The notes under the pieces: generated by a model
Told to the model about the DNA's origin: nothing
Seen by the model: the letters and a program-made list of their open reading frames with translations, nothing else
Databases searched by the model: none
NCBI GenBank assembly: GCA_022840285.1
Contig: JALHIE010000036.1
Span: 1-16,291, forward strand
DNA length: 16,291 bases
Reading direction: 5' to 3'
Source: Porphyromonadaceae bacterium
GTDB taxonomy: Bacteria; Bacteroidota; Bacteroidia; Bacteroidales; Dysgonomonadaceae
Made by a program: the position numbers and the translations under genes
Shown here: piece after piece, positions 6,867 to 14,638 of the stretch
Numbering within the stretch: position 1 is the stretch's first letter
Layout: each line of letters starts with the position of its first letter

Positions 6867-7805
6867 ATGTATGCGCCCATTGTTGTCTTTGCCTTCAATC
6901 GTCCCAATCATTTGCACCAGACCTTGGATGCGTTGGCCCAAAATGAGCTTGCCTCCCAAAGTGCCATAACAATTTTTTGTGACGGTCCTCGTAATGATGA
7001 GGAGCGCACACTCACTGATGCGGTAAGGATGGTGGCCAAATCTGCTTGCGGATTTGCGTCCTTGAGAGTAGTTGAGCGTGCCCAAAATATGGGGTGTGCA
7101 GCTTCAGTTATTGATGGTTTGACGCGAATGTTTGCACTGCATGACCGGATTATAGTCATTGAAGATGATATTCTCTGTTCCCCGTATACGCTTTCTTTCT
7201 TAAACCATGGACTTGATTTTTATGCCTCTGATTTTCGAATTTTTAATATTTCTGCTTGGTCGCCCCCGCCCGCACATTTTCCCATTCCTCAATCTTACCC
7301 GCATGACATTTATGCCATTCCCCGTTTTAATTGTTGGGGGTGGGCATCTTGGCGCAACAGATTTGTCCACTTAGACTGGGGTGTCAGTGATTATAGTCAG
7401 TTCAAGCGTTCGCCAGTATTGCGCGAAAGTTTTAATGCTGGCGGTGATGATTTGAGTGGTATGCTTGATGACCAAATGGCTGGACATATAGACACTTGGG
7501 ATATACGAGCGGACTATGGCCGGTTTAAGCAGGCTCAGTTGGGGATCAATCCAGTCATGGCCTATGTAACTAATATTGGATTCGGGAGTGGAACGCATAC
7601 GGTGTGTTTCACAGACCGATATGATTGCGACGTTTCGTTGGCCAAGGCAGAGCCGCGTTTTGTTCGTGATATTCAGCCGGATGCTGAAGTTATCGTGCGT
7701 TATAAAAAATTCTATGAACCTGCGCCCGTGGGACTGGTCCAAAGGGTAAAGATTAGCCTGCGAAATTTGATCAGAAGGATAGAAGGGGGGTGGAGTGGAG
7801 CTTAA
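6867..7805 (+). CDS. GNT-I-like / GT2-like glycosyltransferase
   Basis: The 312-residue product begins with a nucleotide-sugar fold signature (IVVFAFNRPNHLHQTL) and continues with IFCDGPR (36-42), NMGCAASVIDG (74-84) and a DxD-like metal site in VIEDDI (97-102). The Trp-rich RFNCWGWASWRNRF (153-166) is typical of a bacterial protein family related to GNT-I (GT13) and often labelled only as glycosyltransferase or, misleadingly, as hemolytic protein HlpA. DDQMAGHIDTWDIRADY may supply the catalytic acid. The ATG at 6867 has GGAGAT at 6853-6858 in front. Its end overlaps the next gene by 11 nt, so it is part of the same operon. Donor sugar unknown; probably transfers a sugar to the lipid-linked chain. 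Confidence 0.75.
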   Translation: MYAPIVVFAFNRPNHLHQTLDALAQNELASQSAITIFCDGPRNDEERTLTDAVRMVAKSACGFASLRVVERAQNMGCAASVIDGLTRMFALHDRIIVIEDDILCSPYTLSFLNHGLDFYASDFRIFNISAWSPPPAHFPIPQSYPHDIYAIPRFNCWGWASWRNRFVHLDWGVSDYSQFKRSPVLRESFNAGGDDLSGMLDDQMAGHIDTWDIRADYGRFKQAQLGINPVMAYVTNIGFGSGTHTVCFTDRYDCDVSLAKAEPRFVRDIQPDAEVIVRYKKFYEPAPVGLVQRVKISLRNLIRRIEGGWSGA

Positions 7806-8601
7806 GGATTATTATCTGAACGGTGCTATTCCGCAGGATATTTTAGCTATGGTCCAGCTTGTGGGCAATAAGCCAACGTTACAGGCCATCTGGGCGTTGA
7901 TGGATCTCGCATGGGCAGTTACGGAAGCCAATCCTAACAATCCTCAGAGGATGGCTGCTTTTTATAGGCACCCTGTTTGGACTCTCAATGGCATTTTTAC
8001 GGAAACACACAAGGCTTCATTGGATAATCGCCTGTATTTTTCAGAGGTTATTTCTCAGTTGAAACCGTTACGCATTGCCGACTACGGCGGCGGTTTTGGA
8101 GCTTTGGCTAGAATTTTGGCTGAGAGAAATCCCCAAAGTATAATTGAAGTTGTTGACCCTTTCCCGTCGGATTTGGCGATTACAAAATCCGCGAAGTATG
8201 AAAATATTGTTTATGTTGATCATCTTACAGGAGTATATGATGTTATTGTAGCTCTTGACGTCTTGGAGCATGTGGAAGAACCTTTGAATCTTATCCACAT
8301 GCTAGCCCAGCACGTAAACAAAGACAGCCGGTTGTTGTTGGCCAATTGTTTTTTTCCAGTAATCAAATGTCACTTGCCTTGCACATTTTATTTGCGTGAT
8401 TCTTTTGACTTTCTTTTAAGGCGTATGGGGATTTGTGCCGTGTCGCAAGTTTTGTATGGAGCATTGTATGCGTTGAGTGGGCCAGTACGGCAGCCTAGCG
8501 AAATAAAATTTTGGATATTTCTTGCAAAATTGTACTTCATGCTAAAAGAGGCGGTAAGGAATTTTAAAAAAACTGTCAAAGAATTACTGAGCAAGAGATG
8601 A
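7795..8601 (+). CDS. Class I SAM-dependent methyltransferase
   Basis: The 268-residue product contains the Rossmann-type SAM-binding motif I IADYGGGFGALA (94-105), an acidic post-I strand IEVVDPFP (117-124), and DVIVALDVLEHVEEP (149-163), the usual order for class I methyltransferases of sugar clusters. HLPCTFYLRDS (193-203) follows. The C-terminus is basic (KEAVRNFKKTVKELLSKR) and may touch the membrane surface. The start is GTG at 7795, with GGGGGG (7785-7790) as ribosome site; it overlaps the preceding gene by 11 nt. Its stop overlaps the next ATG as ATGA, so translation is likely coupled. It probably methylates a sugar or phosphate of the glycan; the exact target is not readable. Confidence 0.82.
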   Translation: MELKDYYLNGAIPQDILAMVQLVGNKPTLQAIWALMDLAWAVTEANPNNPQRMAAFYRHPVWTLNGIFTETHKASLDNRLYFSEVISQLKPLRIADYGGGFGALARILAERNPQSIIEVVDPFPSDLAITKSAKYENIVYVDHLTGVYDVIVALDVLEHVEEPLNLIHMLAQHVNKDSRLLLANCFFPVIKCHLPCTFYLRDSFDFLLRRMGICAVSQVLYGALYALSGPVRQPSEIKFWIFLAKLYFMLKEAVRNFKKTVKELLSKR

Positions 8602-9869
8602 AGATTTTACACTTGAATCAAGCAATGCATGGTGGCGCAGCAATCGCAGTCCAGAGGCTTCACACAGCGCTTCGGCGCGATGGGCGTGTGGAGTCAATCT
8701 TGGGTGTCGGATGTAGCGTGTCGGGCTCAGGTGATACCATTGAGATTCCAAAATACCATTCAAAGCTGGCTTCAAAAATATTAGATAAAGTCAGCGATGG
8801 ATTATTAGCCTTTTCAGCACCCAAGGGAAATGTTTTTTTTTCTTCATATCTTTTTCCAAATAATGTAGCCGACAATGTGGCCGCGCTCCACCCAGACATA
8901 ATTCATTTGCATTGGCTTGCAGGTAATTTCATCAGCCCTTGGGAGCTACGAAAGATTGGTGCTCTTGGTACGCCTGTCGTTTGGACGTTACATGACGCTT
9001 GGGCTTTCACGGGCGGATGCCACTACTTTGGGGGATGTTACCAGTGGCGGGAGCGGTGCAGAGACTGTCCAGAACTCGCGCGCCAAGTGCCTTGGAATCT
9101 GGCAAGAGTCCAGTGGTGGTGTAAACAAAAAGCGTATAAGCAGTTGAAGCCCACAGTTGTTGGCCTGAGCCGAAATTTTGTTGAAAGCATCCGTCAAAGT
9201 GCTCTGCTGGCGGATTGTCCTGTTGTGCACTTGCCCAACTGTATTGATTCAAATGTGTTCCGCCCTATTCCAAAAGAAACAGCTAGGTCTCTTTTGAACT
9301 TGCCTGTCCAAGGCACGTATATTCTGTTTGGCGCGTGTTCGGCTGTTAGCGATTACCGAAAAGGCTATGACCTTCTGTGCCATGCGCTAAGAGCTCTTCC
9401 AGAAGGGCTTAGGGCAAAAGTCTCATGTTTGATTTTTGGTGTAACCCAAGCTGAAGAATACCTCGCACAGGCACTGCCTACAACATTTTTGGGCTTTCTG
9501 CACGACGAGGTAACCCTTGCGCTCGCGTATGCTGCGGCCGATGTTTTTGTTTGCCCCTCTAGAGAAGAGAGCTTCTCGCAGACAACCCTTGAGGCTCTGG
9601 CTTGTGGCACTCCGGTAGCGGCCTTCTCGGTGGGCGGCATTCCCGATATGGTGGAGCACAATGTCAGCGGGATGCTTGCCACGCCGCATGACTCTCAAGA
9701 ACTTGCGTTTGGAATTGCTCGTATACTGGAAGATGGTAATCGCCAGAAAAGAATGGGGGAGGCAGCACGGAGAAAGATATTGCAACATTATGATATGTCA
9801 GTTGTTGCGCAGCAATATATTGATTTATATCAGAGGTTGCTAGACTGCAAAAGGCACACAGCTGTATGA
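8598..9869 (+). CDS. GT4-family glycosyltransferase
   Basis: The 423-residue product is a two-domain GT-B enzyme. The N-terminal domain starts MKILHLNQAMHGGAAIAVQR, carries HLHW at 103-106, and has the Cys-containing segment WTLHDAWAFTGGCHYFGGC (129-147) with further Cys at 154 and 157, typical of a sub-group of polysaccharide GT4 enzymes. The C-terminal domain has the EX7E catalytic motif (E324 to E332) inside PSREESFSQTTLEALACG, then GGIPDMV. It should transfer a sugar from a nucleotide donor with retention at the cytoplasmic face of the inner membrane. The ATG overlaps the previous stop as ATGA. Its own stop (9867-9869) also sits in an ATGA, but the ATG there leads only into 12 codons, a hint of a lost partner gene. 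A T9 run lies at 8833-8841. Confidence 0.9.
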   Translation: MKILHLNQAMHGGAAIAVQRLHTALRRDGRVESILGVGCSVSGSGDTIEIPKYHSKLASKILDKVSDGLLAFSAPKGNVFFSSYLFPNNVADNVAALHPDIIHLHWLAGNFISPWELRKIGALGTPVVWTLHDAWAFTGGCHYFGGCYQWRERCRDCPELARQVPWNLARVQWWCKQKAYKQLKPTVVGLSRNFVESIRQSALLADCPVVHLPNCIDSNVFRPIPKETARSLLNLPVQGTYILFGACSAVSDYRKGYDLLCHALRALPEGLRAKVSCLIFGVTQAEEYLAQALPTTFLGFLHDEVTLALAYAAADVFVCPSREESFSQTTLEALACGTPVAAFSVGGIPDMVEHNVSGMLATPHDSQELAFGIARILEDGNRQKRMGEAARRKILQHYDMSVVAQQYIDLYQRLLDCKRHTAV

Positions 9870-9874
9870 TTGTT
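9865..9874. repeat. Left copy of 10-bp direct repeat flanking the reversed block
   Basis: TATGATTGTT, identical in sequence and orientation to 11793-11802. It includes the GT4 stop codon and an overlapping ATG. Confidence 0.6.
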
Positions 9875-9904
9875 TGCCTTCTTTCATTTCCAGCAGGGGG
9901 GTAA
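9866..9904 (+). pseudogene. Orphaned start codon with 12-codon reading frame, likely remnant of a displaced GT2 start
   Basis: An ATG at 9866 overlaps the GT4 stop as ATGA and opens a frame (ATG ATT GTT then unrelated codons) that ends at TAA 9902-9904. Its first three codons equal the first three of the GT2 gene at 11794. I interpret it as the old coupled start of that gene, left behind when the block 9875-11792 came in. Confidence 0.4.
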
Positions 9905-10714
9905 CCTTCGTAACCTGCGCACAGCATCCAGTGCCGTTGCGCCGCTCTTCGGTCCCAGTATGCGAAACGCGCCGCTAACCAAGCCTGCCTTTATCAGCAT
10001 TTTTATTCGTTTGATTTCCCATACCCGTTGAAAATATCGCAAAGCTATTTTGGTGTTTTCCCATGCTGCAGCAAACTGATTTGCAGGGTTTGAGGATATT
10101 CCACCTTCCTGCATAATGCATACGTCAAAGTCTAAGACGACAGCCTTACGATCTTCCCACGTTCGGCATAGAAAGTCGTAGTCAGCGCTGATTCTCAGGC
10201 TCGCATCAAAAGGGTTGTCCACAACCATCTTGCGCCGGATGAAAAGACCGGGAAAGGCAGCAGGTGCAATGTACTTTAGCCGCGCATGGCCACCGTCTAA
10301 AACTGGCCTGGCATAAAGACGGCATCTCTCACCTTTGTCAAGCATGCGTACATTTCCGGCGGCAAATATGACTTCGGGCGGCAACGTGTTAAGAACGTTA
10401 CTGGCCTTTTCCAGTACACTTGGTCCCGCCAAGCGATCATCCGCGCCAAGAAATAGCAGCCACTGACCATCTGCTCTGCATACGGCCTTGTTCCACGCGT
10501 CATATATACCGTGATCCTTTTGGGAGGACACCCTTACTGAGGGAAGTCTTTGCGACGCAGAATTAAGCAATTGCAGCGTGTTATCGCTTGAAATCGCATC
10601 CTGCACCACCAGTTCAAAAGATGTAAACTTTTGCCCTTCAAGGCTGGTGAGCAGCTGCGGAATGCTTTTTTCTACATTCCAGCTTGCTGTTATAATGGAG
10701 ATATATGGTGGCAT
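9884..10714 (-). CDS. GT2-family glycosyltransferase (WcaE-like type)
   Basis: The 276-residue product is a GT-A enzyme of the GT2 group that also includes colanic-acid WcaE-like proteins. It starts directly with ISIITASWNVEKSI, then has QDAISSDNT (38-46) in place of the usual DGxSxDxT, the sub-group marker KDHGIYDAWNKAV (66-78), and the metal-binding LGADDRL (89-95). FPGLFIRR and ISADYDFLCRTW lie further on; the Asp in the latter may be the catalytic base. It is transcribed against the surrounding operon, 59 nt downstream of its minus-strand partner, and its stop lies only 14 bp from the convergent GT4 stop, with no terminator hairpin between. The ATG at 10714 lacks a clear ribosome site. 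Donor and acceptor are unknown. Confidence 0.85.
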   Translation of the reverse strand: MPPYISIITASWNVEKSIPQLLTSLEGQKFTSFELVVQDAISSDNTLQLLNSASQRLPSVRVSSQKDHGIYDAWNKAVCRADGQWLLFLGADDRLAGPSVLEKASNVLNTLPPEVIFAAGNVRMLDKGERCRLYARPVLDGGHARLKYIAPAAFPGLFIRRKMVVDNPFDASLRISADYDFLCRTWEDRKAVVLDFDVCIMQEGGISSNPANQFAAAWENTKIALRYFQRVWEIKRIKMLIKAGLVSGAFRILGPKSGATALDAVRRLRRLPPCWK

Positions 10715-10773
10715 GCTGATGTGTTGTTGTGTGCAAGGAGTATGGCAGTGTCGTCACGAGAGTGAACGTCGAC

Positions 10774-11763
10774 TTATGCCTTGCGTTCGGCCATGAATCG
10801 ACCCCACAGGCGTTTACATTCGGCAGGTGATCGTATGATGGATGTGGCGGTTTGTAATAATCCCCGCCCTATGAGTGTGGCATAGTCTGCAATGTCGGTG
10901 ATGATTATTCTGCCTGCTGCTTCATCATGATCATGCAGAAAGGTATAGAATTGGCGTAACTCAGTCGGCCGAAGCAAAAGCCATCGCAGTACGGCCCAAG
11001 CATCCTTACGGGCCTCCTGGCGGTGGCGCCGCATAAAAGCCTCATCGTCCTGCCAGTGGCGGGCTACAATGATTCTGCTGTGTAGACGGGAACGGGCGCG
11101 GGTCTCGGCGCTCATGGAGCGCTGCAGGCTTTTGGGTGCAATACGGATTCTGGTCAGCGGTTCGTCGATCAGGTGGGCAGGGCCGTGCTGGGCCAAGCGC
11201 GCCCACATGTCCCAGTCTTCGCCGCCAAAGTGCTGACTTTCGTCGAAAAGTCCAGCTAGAAAGAGTAGTTCTCGTCGAGTGAGCACTGAGGAGGCTGAGC
11301 CGACCACAGGATAAATGCCGAGACGTATGTTGTCAAAACTCGGACAGGCGTTCGGGGTGGTCTTGTAGAGTATGATGTCGATCAACTGCCCAGTTGTATC
11401 AATGGCGCGTGCCTGTGTGTGAACAAAGGAATACGAGCCGTTACTCATCACAGCTAATTCTTTTGTTATTTTTTCTGGTTCCCATGTGTCATCCGCGTCA
11501 AGAAAGGCCACAAACTCTGCTGAGGAAGCTCGGATGCCTTTGTTTCGGGCTGCACTCAGGCCTTGGTTGGGGCCGTTGAGCAAGAGAATGCGCTTGTCAT
11601 TTGCCGCCATATTGAATACTATATCAGGTCCAATGTCTGTAGAGCCGTCATTGACAACTATTATTTTGTTGACAGGCGTGTCCTGGTTTTGCACTGAAGC
11701 GATGGCGTGCTTAATAAAAGGAGCACAATTGAATAGCGGAATAATTGCATCTACATTTTTCAC
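10774..11763 (-). CDS. GT2-family glycosyltransferase
   Basis: From the GTG at 11763 the product is 329 residues. The GT-A domain shows AIIPLFNCAPFIKHAIASV, VNDGSTD (37-43), NQGLSAARNKGI (66-77) and the DxD motif FLDADDTWEPEK (87-98). The probable catalytic-base region is FGGEDWDMWARLA. The C-terminal third (Arg-rich, then RWLLLRPTELRQFYTF) may form the acceptor or membrane-facing part. GTG 11763 is preferred because AAGAAGGT (11777-11770) gives an excellent ribosome site; an in-frame ATG at 11787 would add eight residues and overlap the divergent gene's TTG alternative. The divergent starts are only 30 bp apart, so any promoter must lie inside the neighbouring coding region. It and the gene at 9884-10714 form a minus-strand pair. 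Confidence 0.88.
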   Translation of the reverse strand: MKNVDAIIPLFNCAPFIKHAIASVQNQDTPVNKIIVVNDGSTDIGPDIVFNMAANDKRILLLNGPNQGLSAARNKGIRASSAEFVAFLDADDTWEPEKITKELAVMSNGSYSFVHTQARAIDTTGQLIDIILYKTTPNACPSFDNIRLGIYPVVGSASSVLTRRELLFLAGLFDESQHFGGEDWDMWARLAQHGPAHLIDEPLTRIRIAPKSLQRSMSAETRARSRLHSRIIVARHWQDDEAFMRRHRQEARKDAWAVLRWLLLRPTELRQFYTFLHDHDEAAGRIIITDIADYATLIGRGLLQTATSIIRSPAECKRLWGRFMAERKA

Positions 11764-11792
11764 AACCGTACCTTCTTGTCGGAACATTTTGT

Positions 11793-11802
11793 TATGATTG
11801 TT
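11793..11802. repeat. Right copy of 10-bp direct repeat flanking the reversed block
   Basis: TATGATTGTT, identical to 9865-9874. It contains the ATG start (11794) of the following GT2 gene. Confidence 0.6.
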
Positions 11803-12693
11803 GTTTCCATAGTTATTCCTGCGTATAATGTCAACGAATATCTGGGAGAGGCTTGTAACTCTGTTTTAGCGCAGACGCTTTCAAGCTGGGAGTGCATTAT
11901 TGTAGACGATGGATCCACTGACTCTACTGCGTCGGTGGCTGAGCAGTTTTGCATACGTGATCATCGTTTCCGTTTGATCAGGCAGGACAATGCTGGGGTT
12001 TCAGTTGCCCGCAATATTGGTATGAGCCAGTCACGTGGAGTCTTTGTGGCTTTTCTGGATGCCGATGATCTGCTGGAAGCAAATGCGCTGGAACTGTGGG
12101 TAAACGCACTGGAGACCGCCCCGGGGTGCATTCTGGCTTGGGGGGGCTTAGTCCGCTTTGAAGACGGTACGGGATCTGTCAAGCCCATCCCTTGGAAAAA
12201 TTATCTGACTACGGGGTGCGCGTGGTACGACATGCTGGTTCACGACTTCATGCCTGTGGGTTCCTTTTGTCTGCGGCGCGCCATGCTCACCGATGCTTGC
12301 CTCTTCAAGCCGGATTTGACCCATGTGGAAGACAGGGATTTTCTTTTGCGGGTGTTGCAGGGAAATACAGCCGTTGCGGTTAATCACCCTGTCTTGCGCG
12401 TTCGCCTGCGCGCCACATCCGCCAGTAGTGACTGTCAGGCTGCTATCGATAACGAATTGCGCGTCATGCTTGAACATCTGACCGATTCTTCCTTGCCGGG
12501 CCATATCCGACGTAGGGCGAACTCTGCCTTGGCTTTCCGGTGTGCAGTCATAGCGGCATTTACAGGGCGTCAATACCGCCCGGCTCTGGCCTGGTATCTC
12601 AAAGCAATCGTACGTGATCCGTTGAACATTAATGTTTTTTTGCTTCCCTTGCGTAAGTGCATGATGGCGGTGCGCCATTCTTTACGATTTTGA
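11794..12693 (+). CDS. GT2-family glycosyltransferase
   Basis: The 299-residue product has a standard GT-A domain: SIVIPAYNVNEYLGEACNSV, VDDGSTDST (37-45), NAGVSVARNIGMS (66-78) and FLDADDLLEANALE (87-100). THVEDRDFLLRVL is the likely catalytic-base segment. The ATG at 11794 is chosen over an in-frame TTG at 11776 because GGAA (11781-11784) is suitably placed and homologues start just before the first strand. It resumes the plus-strand operon after the reversed pair, and its first three codons match the orphan frame after the GT4 stop at 9866. Donor and acceptor are unknown. Confidence 0.88.
   Translation: MIVVSIVIPAYNVNEYLGEACNSVLAQTLSSWECIIVDDGSTDSTASVAEQFCIRDHRFRLIRQDNAGVSVARNIGMSQSRGVFVAFLDADDLLEANALELWVNALETAPGCILAWGGLVRFEDGTGSVKPIPWKNYLTTGCAWYDMLVHDFMPVGSFCLRRAMLTDACLFKPDLTHVEDRDFLLRVLQGNTAVAVNHPVLRVRLRATSASSDCQAAIDNELRVMLEHLTDSSLPGHIRRRANSALAFRCAVIAAFTGRQYRPALAWYLKAIVRDPLNINVFLLPLRKCMMAVRHSLRF
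11806..11834 (-). promoter_or_regulatory. Possible promoter for the minus-strand glycosyltransferase pair
   Basis: On the minus strand a perfect TTGACA (11834-11829) is followed by a 17-bp spacer and TATGGA (11811-11806, 3 of 6 to TATAAT). It would start RNA near 11799, about 36 nt before the GTG at 11763. It lies inside the first codons of the divergent GT2 gene, so coding constraint could produce it by chance. Confidence 0.3.
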
Positions 12694-12765
12694 GTTGGCG
12701 AGGGAGGATTGAGTTCGGTCAGCCCGGAAGACCATTCCTGGCACCAGTTTTGCGGGAGAACTTTT

Positions 12766-13782
12766 ATGCTTGGCGCGAAGCCGACTTGTGTTTTTTCAAC
12801 GGTACACGTTCCTTGGCCCTGGATGCGGCAAACCGATGATGGTAACGGTGGCATGCCCGGCTGCCGCATATTGTTGAACCGGGAAGATGATGCCTCCCTT
12901 TGGCTGGGGGTTTTCGACGAACCACTTCCGGGTGCAGTTACGCGGGTGCCCAAAGAACGCCGCGTACTTTTCATCACGGAGCCTCCCGAGGTAAAGCCTT
13001 ACCCGGCGTCATATCTTCGGCAGTTCGGAACGATCATTTCCCCTTTCGGCATCCGCAGTGTGGCCCGGAAGTCGGTGCTGGTGGAAAATCCTTGTCTCAA
13101 TTGGCACTATGGAGTGGAAACTGCTGACGGCGCTTATTCCAGCGAGCTAGTGAATATCGACGAATTCCGCACCATACCCGTTCCTGTGAAAGACAAGGTT
13201 CTTTCGGTTATTTGTTCCACAAAAACCTATACCGAGGCGCAACGCAAACGTATTGTCTTTGTAGAGAAGCTGCGGGAGCGCTTTGGCTCTAGGATTGACG
13301 TTTACGGGCGTGGCAGAAATCCTATTTCAGACAAACAGACCGCCATTTCACCGTACAAGTATCATCTTGTGCTTGAAAATAATTATATTGAAAATTTCTG
13401 GACAGAGAAACTCTCCGATACTTGGTTGGGCTATACGTATCCAATTTATATTGGCTCTTCGAATATAAAAGACCACTGCCCCTCCGGTGCCATCCTTTGC
13501 TTGTACCCGGACAACGACGAGGCTAACCTGAACGCCATTGAACAGCTTCTGCAAGAAGACCCTTGGGAGTGCTGCCTGCCCGCCATACGGGAATGTCGCC
13601 GATGGGTCCTAGAGACCACCAATGTCTTTGTGCGGATGGATAGGATGATCCGGGAGGCCGCCCCACAGGTGAGAGCCTTGCCAAATCTGGGCCGCCCCGT
13701 TCCGTTGCGGCAGTCAAGCCGCTGGCAGAGGGCGTTGCTGCGCCGCGCCATGCGGTTTGGCTTGTACACCCCTTTTGCATGA
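12766..13782 (+). CDS. GT10-family-like alpha-1,3-fucosyltransferase
   Basis: The product (338 residues from ATG 12766) has the hallmark C-terminal half of GT10 fucosyltransferases: YKYHLVLENNYIENFWTEKL (197-216), containing the ENxx...TEK donor-binding pattern, then GYTYPIYIGSSNIKDHCP (222-239). The N-terminal half has the TEPPEVKPYP block (71-80) found in bacterial GT10-like proteins, and LSVICSTKTY at 146-155 before VYGRGRNP (179-186). Its likely donor is GDP-fucose from gmd and fcl. ATG 12766 has GGGAG (12754-12758) at good spacing and fits the family N-terminus; the frame is also open to a TTG at 12709, with the SD-like GGGAGG too close to it. The C-terminal tail is basic (RWQRALLRRAMRFGLYTPF), as expected for membrane contact. 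Acceptor unknown. Confidence 0.78.
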   Translation: MLGAKPTCVFSTVHVPWPWMRQTDDGNGGMPGCRILLNREDDASLWLGVFDEPLPGAVTRVPKERRVLFITEPPEVKPYPASYLRQFGTIISPFGIRSVARKSVLVENPCLNWHYGVETADGAYSSELVNIDEFRTIPVPVKDKVLSVICSTKTYTEAQRKRIVFVEKLRERFGSRIDVYGRGRNPISDKQTAISPYKYHLVLENNYIENFWTEKLSDTWLGYTYPIYIGSSNIKDHCPSGAILCLYPDNDEANLNAIEQLLQEDPWECCLPAIRECRRWVLETTNVFVRMDRMIREAAPQVRALPNLGRPVPLRQSSRWQRALLRRAMRFGLYTPFA

Positions 13783-13792
13783 TAGGCTGGTT

Positions 13793-14638
13793 ATGGCCCT
13801 GCACCCGTTTTCCGAGCCTATAAGTATAGATCTGCTCATAGCGACTGTTGGGCGCAAGATTGAACTGGAGCGGCTGCTTTCATCGCTGGATGCGCAGACC
13901 TGCCGTAATTTCCGGATTTTCCTGGCGGACCAGAACCCTCCTGGCTATCTTGACGATATACTGGCGCGATATGCACAGCTGAGCATAACGCGCGTAATGC
14001 TTCCTTCGAAAGGGGTTTCCATTGCCCGCAACACACTGTTGGAGCGGGCGGATGGTGACATCATCGTTTTTCCCGATGACGATTGCTGGTATGCACCTGA
14101 TGCTCTGGCGCGCGTGCTGGAAGCGTTCCGCGTCCATCCTACATACGGCGTCTTGCTGGGAGTATGGACGACATCGCCGGAAGTCCCACCCCCCAATATT
14201 GTGAACGGTGTAGTAAGCCGTACGGGACTTTTCCGGCTGGCGGGGACTTGCGTGCAATTTTACCGCAGGGAGGCCGTAACCGGCATTCTGTTCGATCCGC
14301 TTCTTGGTCCGGGAACAGGGTTGCCCTATGGTTGTGGCGAAGACACCGACTATCTGCTGCATGCCTATGCCCGGACAGAGGTACGCCGGTGCAGGGAAAT
14401 ACGGGTTTTTCACCCCTCGCCAGAGTACAACCAGCCTTCGACAGAAAAAGTAGTAAGTTATGCTGCGGGGCGTATGCATTTGCTAAAAAAACACAGTTTT
14501 CCTGCATGGTTTATCCTGGCCAATATTTTTTTTCCTCTCTGTAGGCTGCCTTTAGATATGGCAAGATACGGAAAAAGCGGGGCAAGGTATAGATGGCAGA
14601 TGTTTAGGGCGCGGCTGCGCAGTTGGTGGAACGTATAG
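13793..14638 (+). CDS. GT2-family glycosyltransferase
   Basis: The 281-residue product is a GT-A enzyme of the sub-group in which the first loop reads ADQNPPG (45-51) instead of DDGSTD. KGVSIARN (73-80), FPDDDCWYAPDAL (93-105, metal-binding Asp cluster) and GCGEDTDYLLHAY (catalytic-base region) follow in the expected order. The C-terminus is hydrophobic then basic (FILANIFFPLCRLPLDMARY, then RYRWQMFRARLRSWW), suggesting association with the inner membrane. The ATG at 13793 follows the GT10 gene stop by 10 nt; an in-frame TTG at 13757 inside the previous gene is less likely. It belongs to the plus-strand operon. Sugar specificity cannot be told. Confidence 0.85.
   Translation: MALHPFSEPISIDLLIATVGRKIELERLLSSLDAQTCRNFRIFLADQNPPGYLDDILARYAQLSITRVMLPSKGVSIARNTLLERADGDIIVFPDDDCWYAPDALARVLEAFRVHPTYGVLLGVWTTSPEVPPPNIVNGVVSRTGLFRLAGTCVQFYRREAVTGILFDPLLGPGTGLPYGCGEDTDYLLHAYARTEVRRCREIRVFHPSPEYNQPSTEKVVSYAAGRMHLLKKHSFPAWFILANIFFPLCRLPLDMARYGKSGARYRWQMFRARLRSWWNV

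Larger units (their letters stand above)
9865..11802. mobile_element. Putative inserted block carrying two minus-strand glycosyltransferase genes
   Basis: A block of about 1.9 kb lies opposite to the rest of the operon and is bounded by the direct repeat TATGATTGTT. There is no transposase, terminal inverted repeat or integrase, so the mechanism is unknown; the repeat could be a target-site duplication or the site of illegitimate recombination. Deleting one repeat plus the interior would join GT4 and the next GT2 with an ATGA overlap. Confidence 0.4.

Noticed and set aside
9865..11802. Simple inversion of a formerly plus-strand segment
   Set aside because: The flanking repeats are direct, not inverted, and the junction is better explained by insertion; inversion is not excluded.
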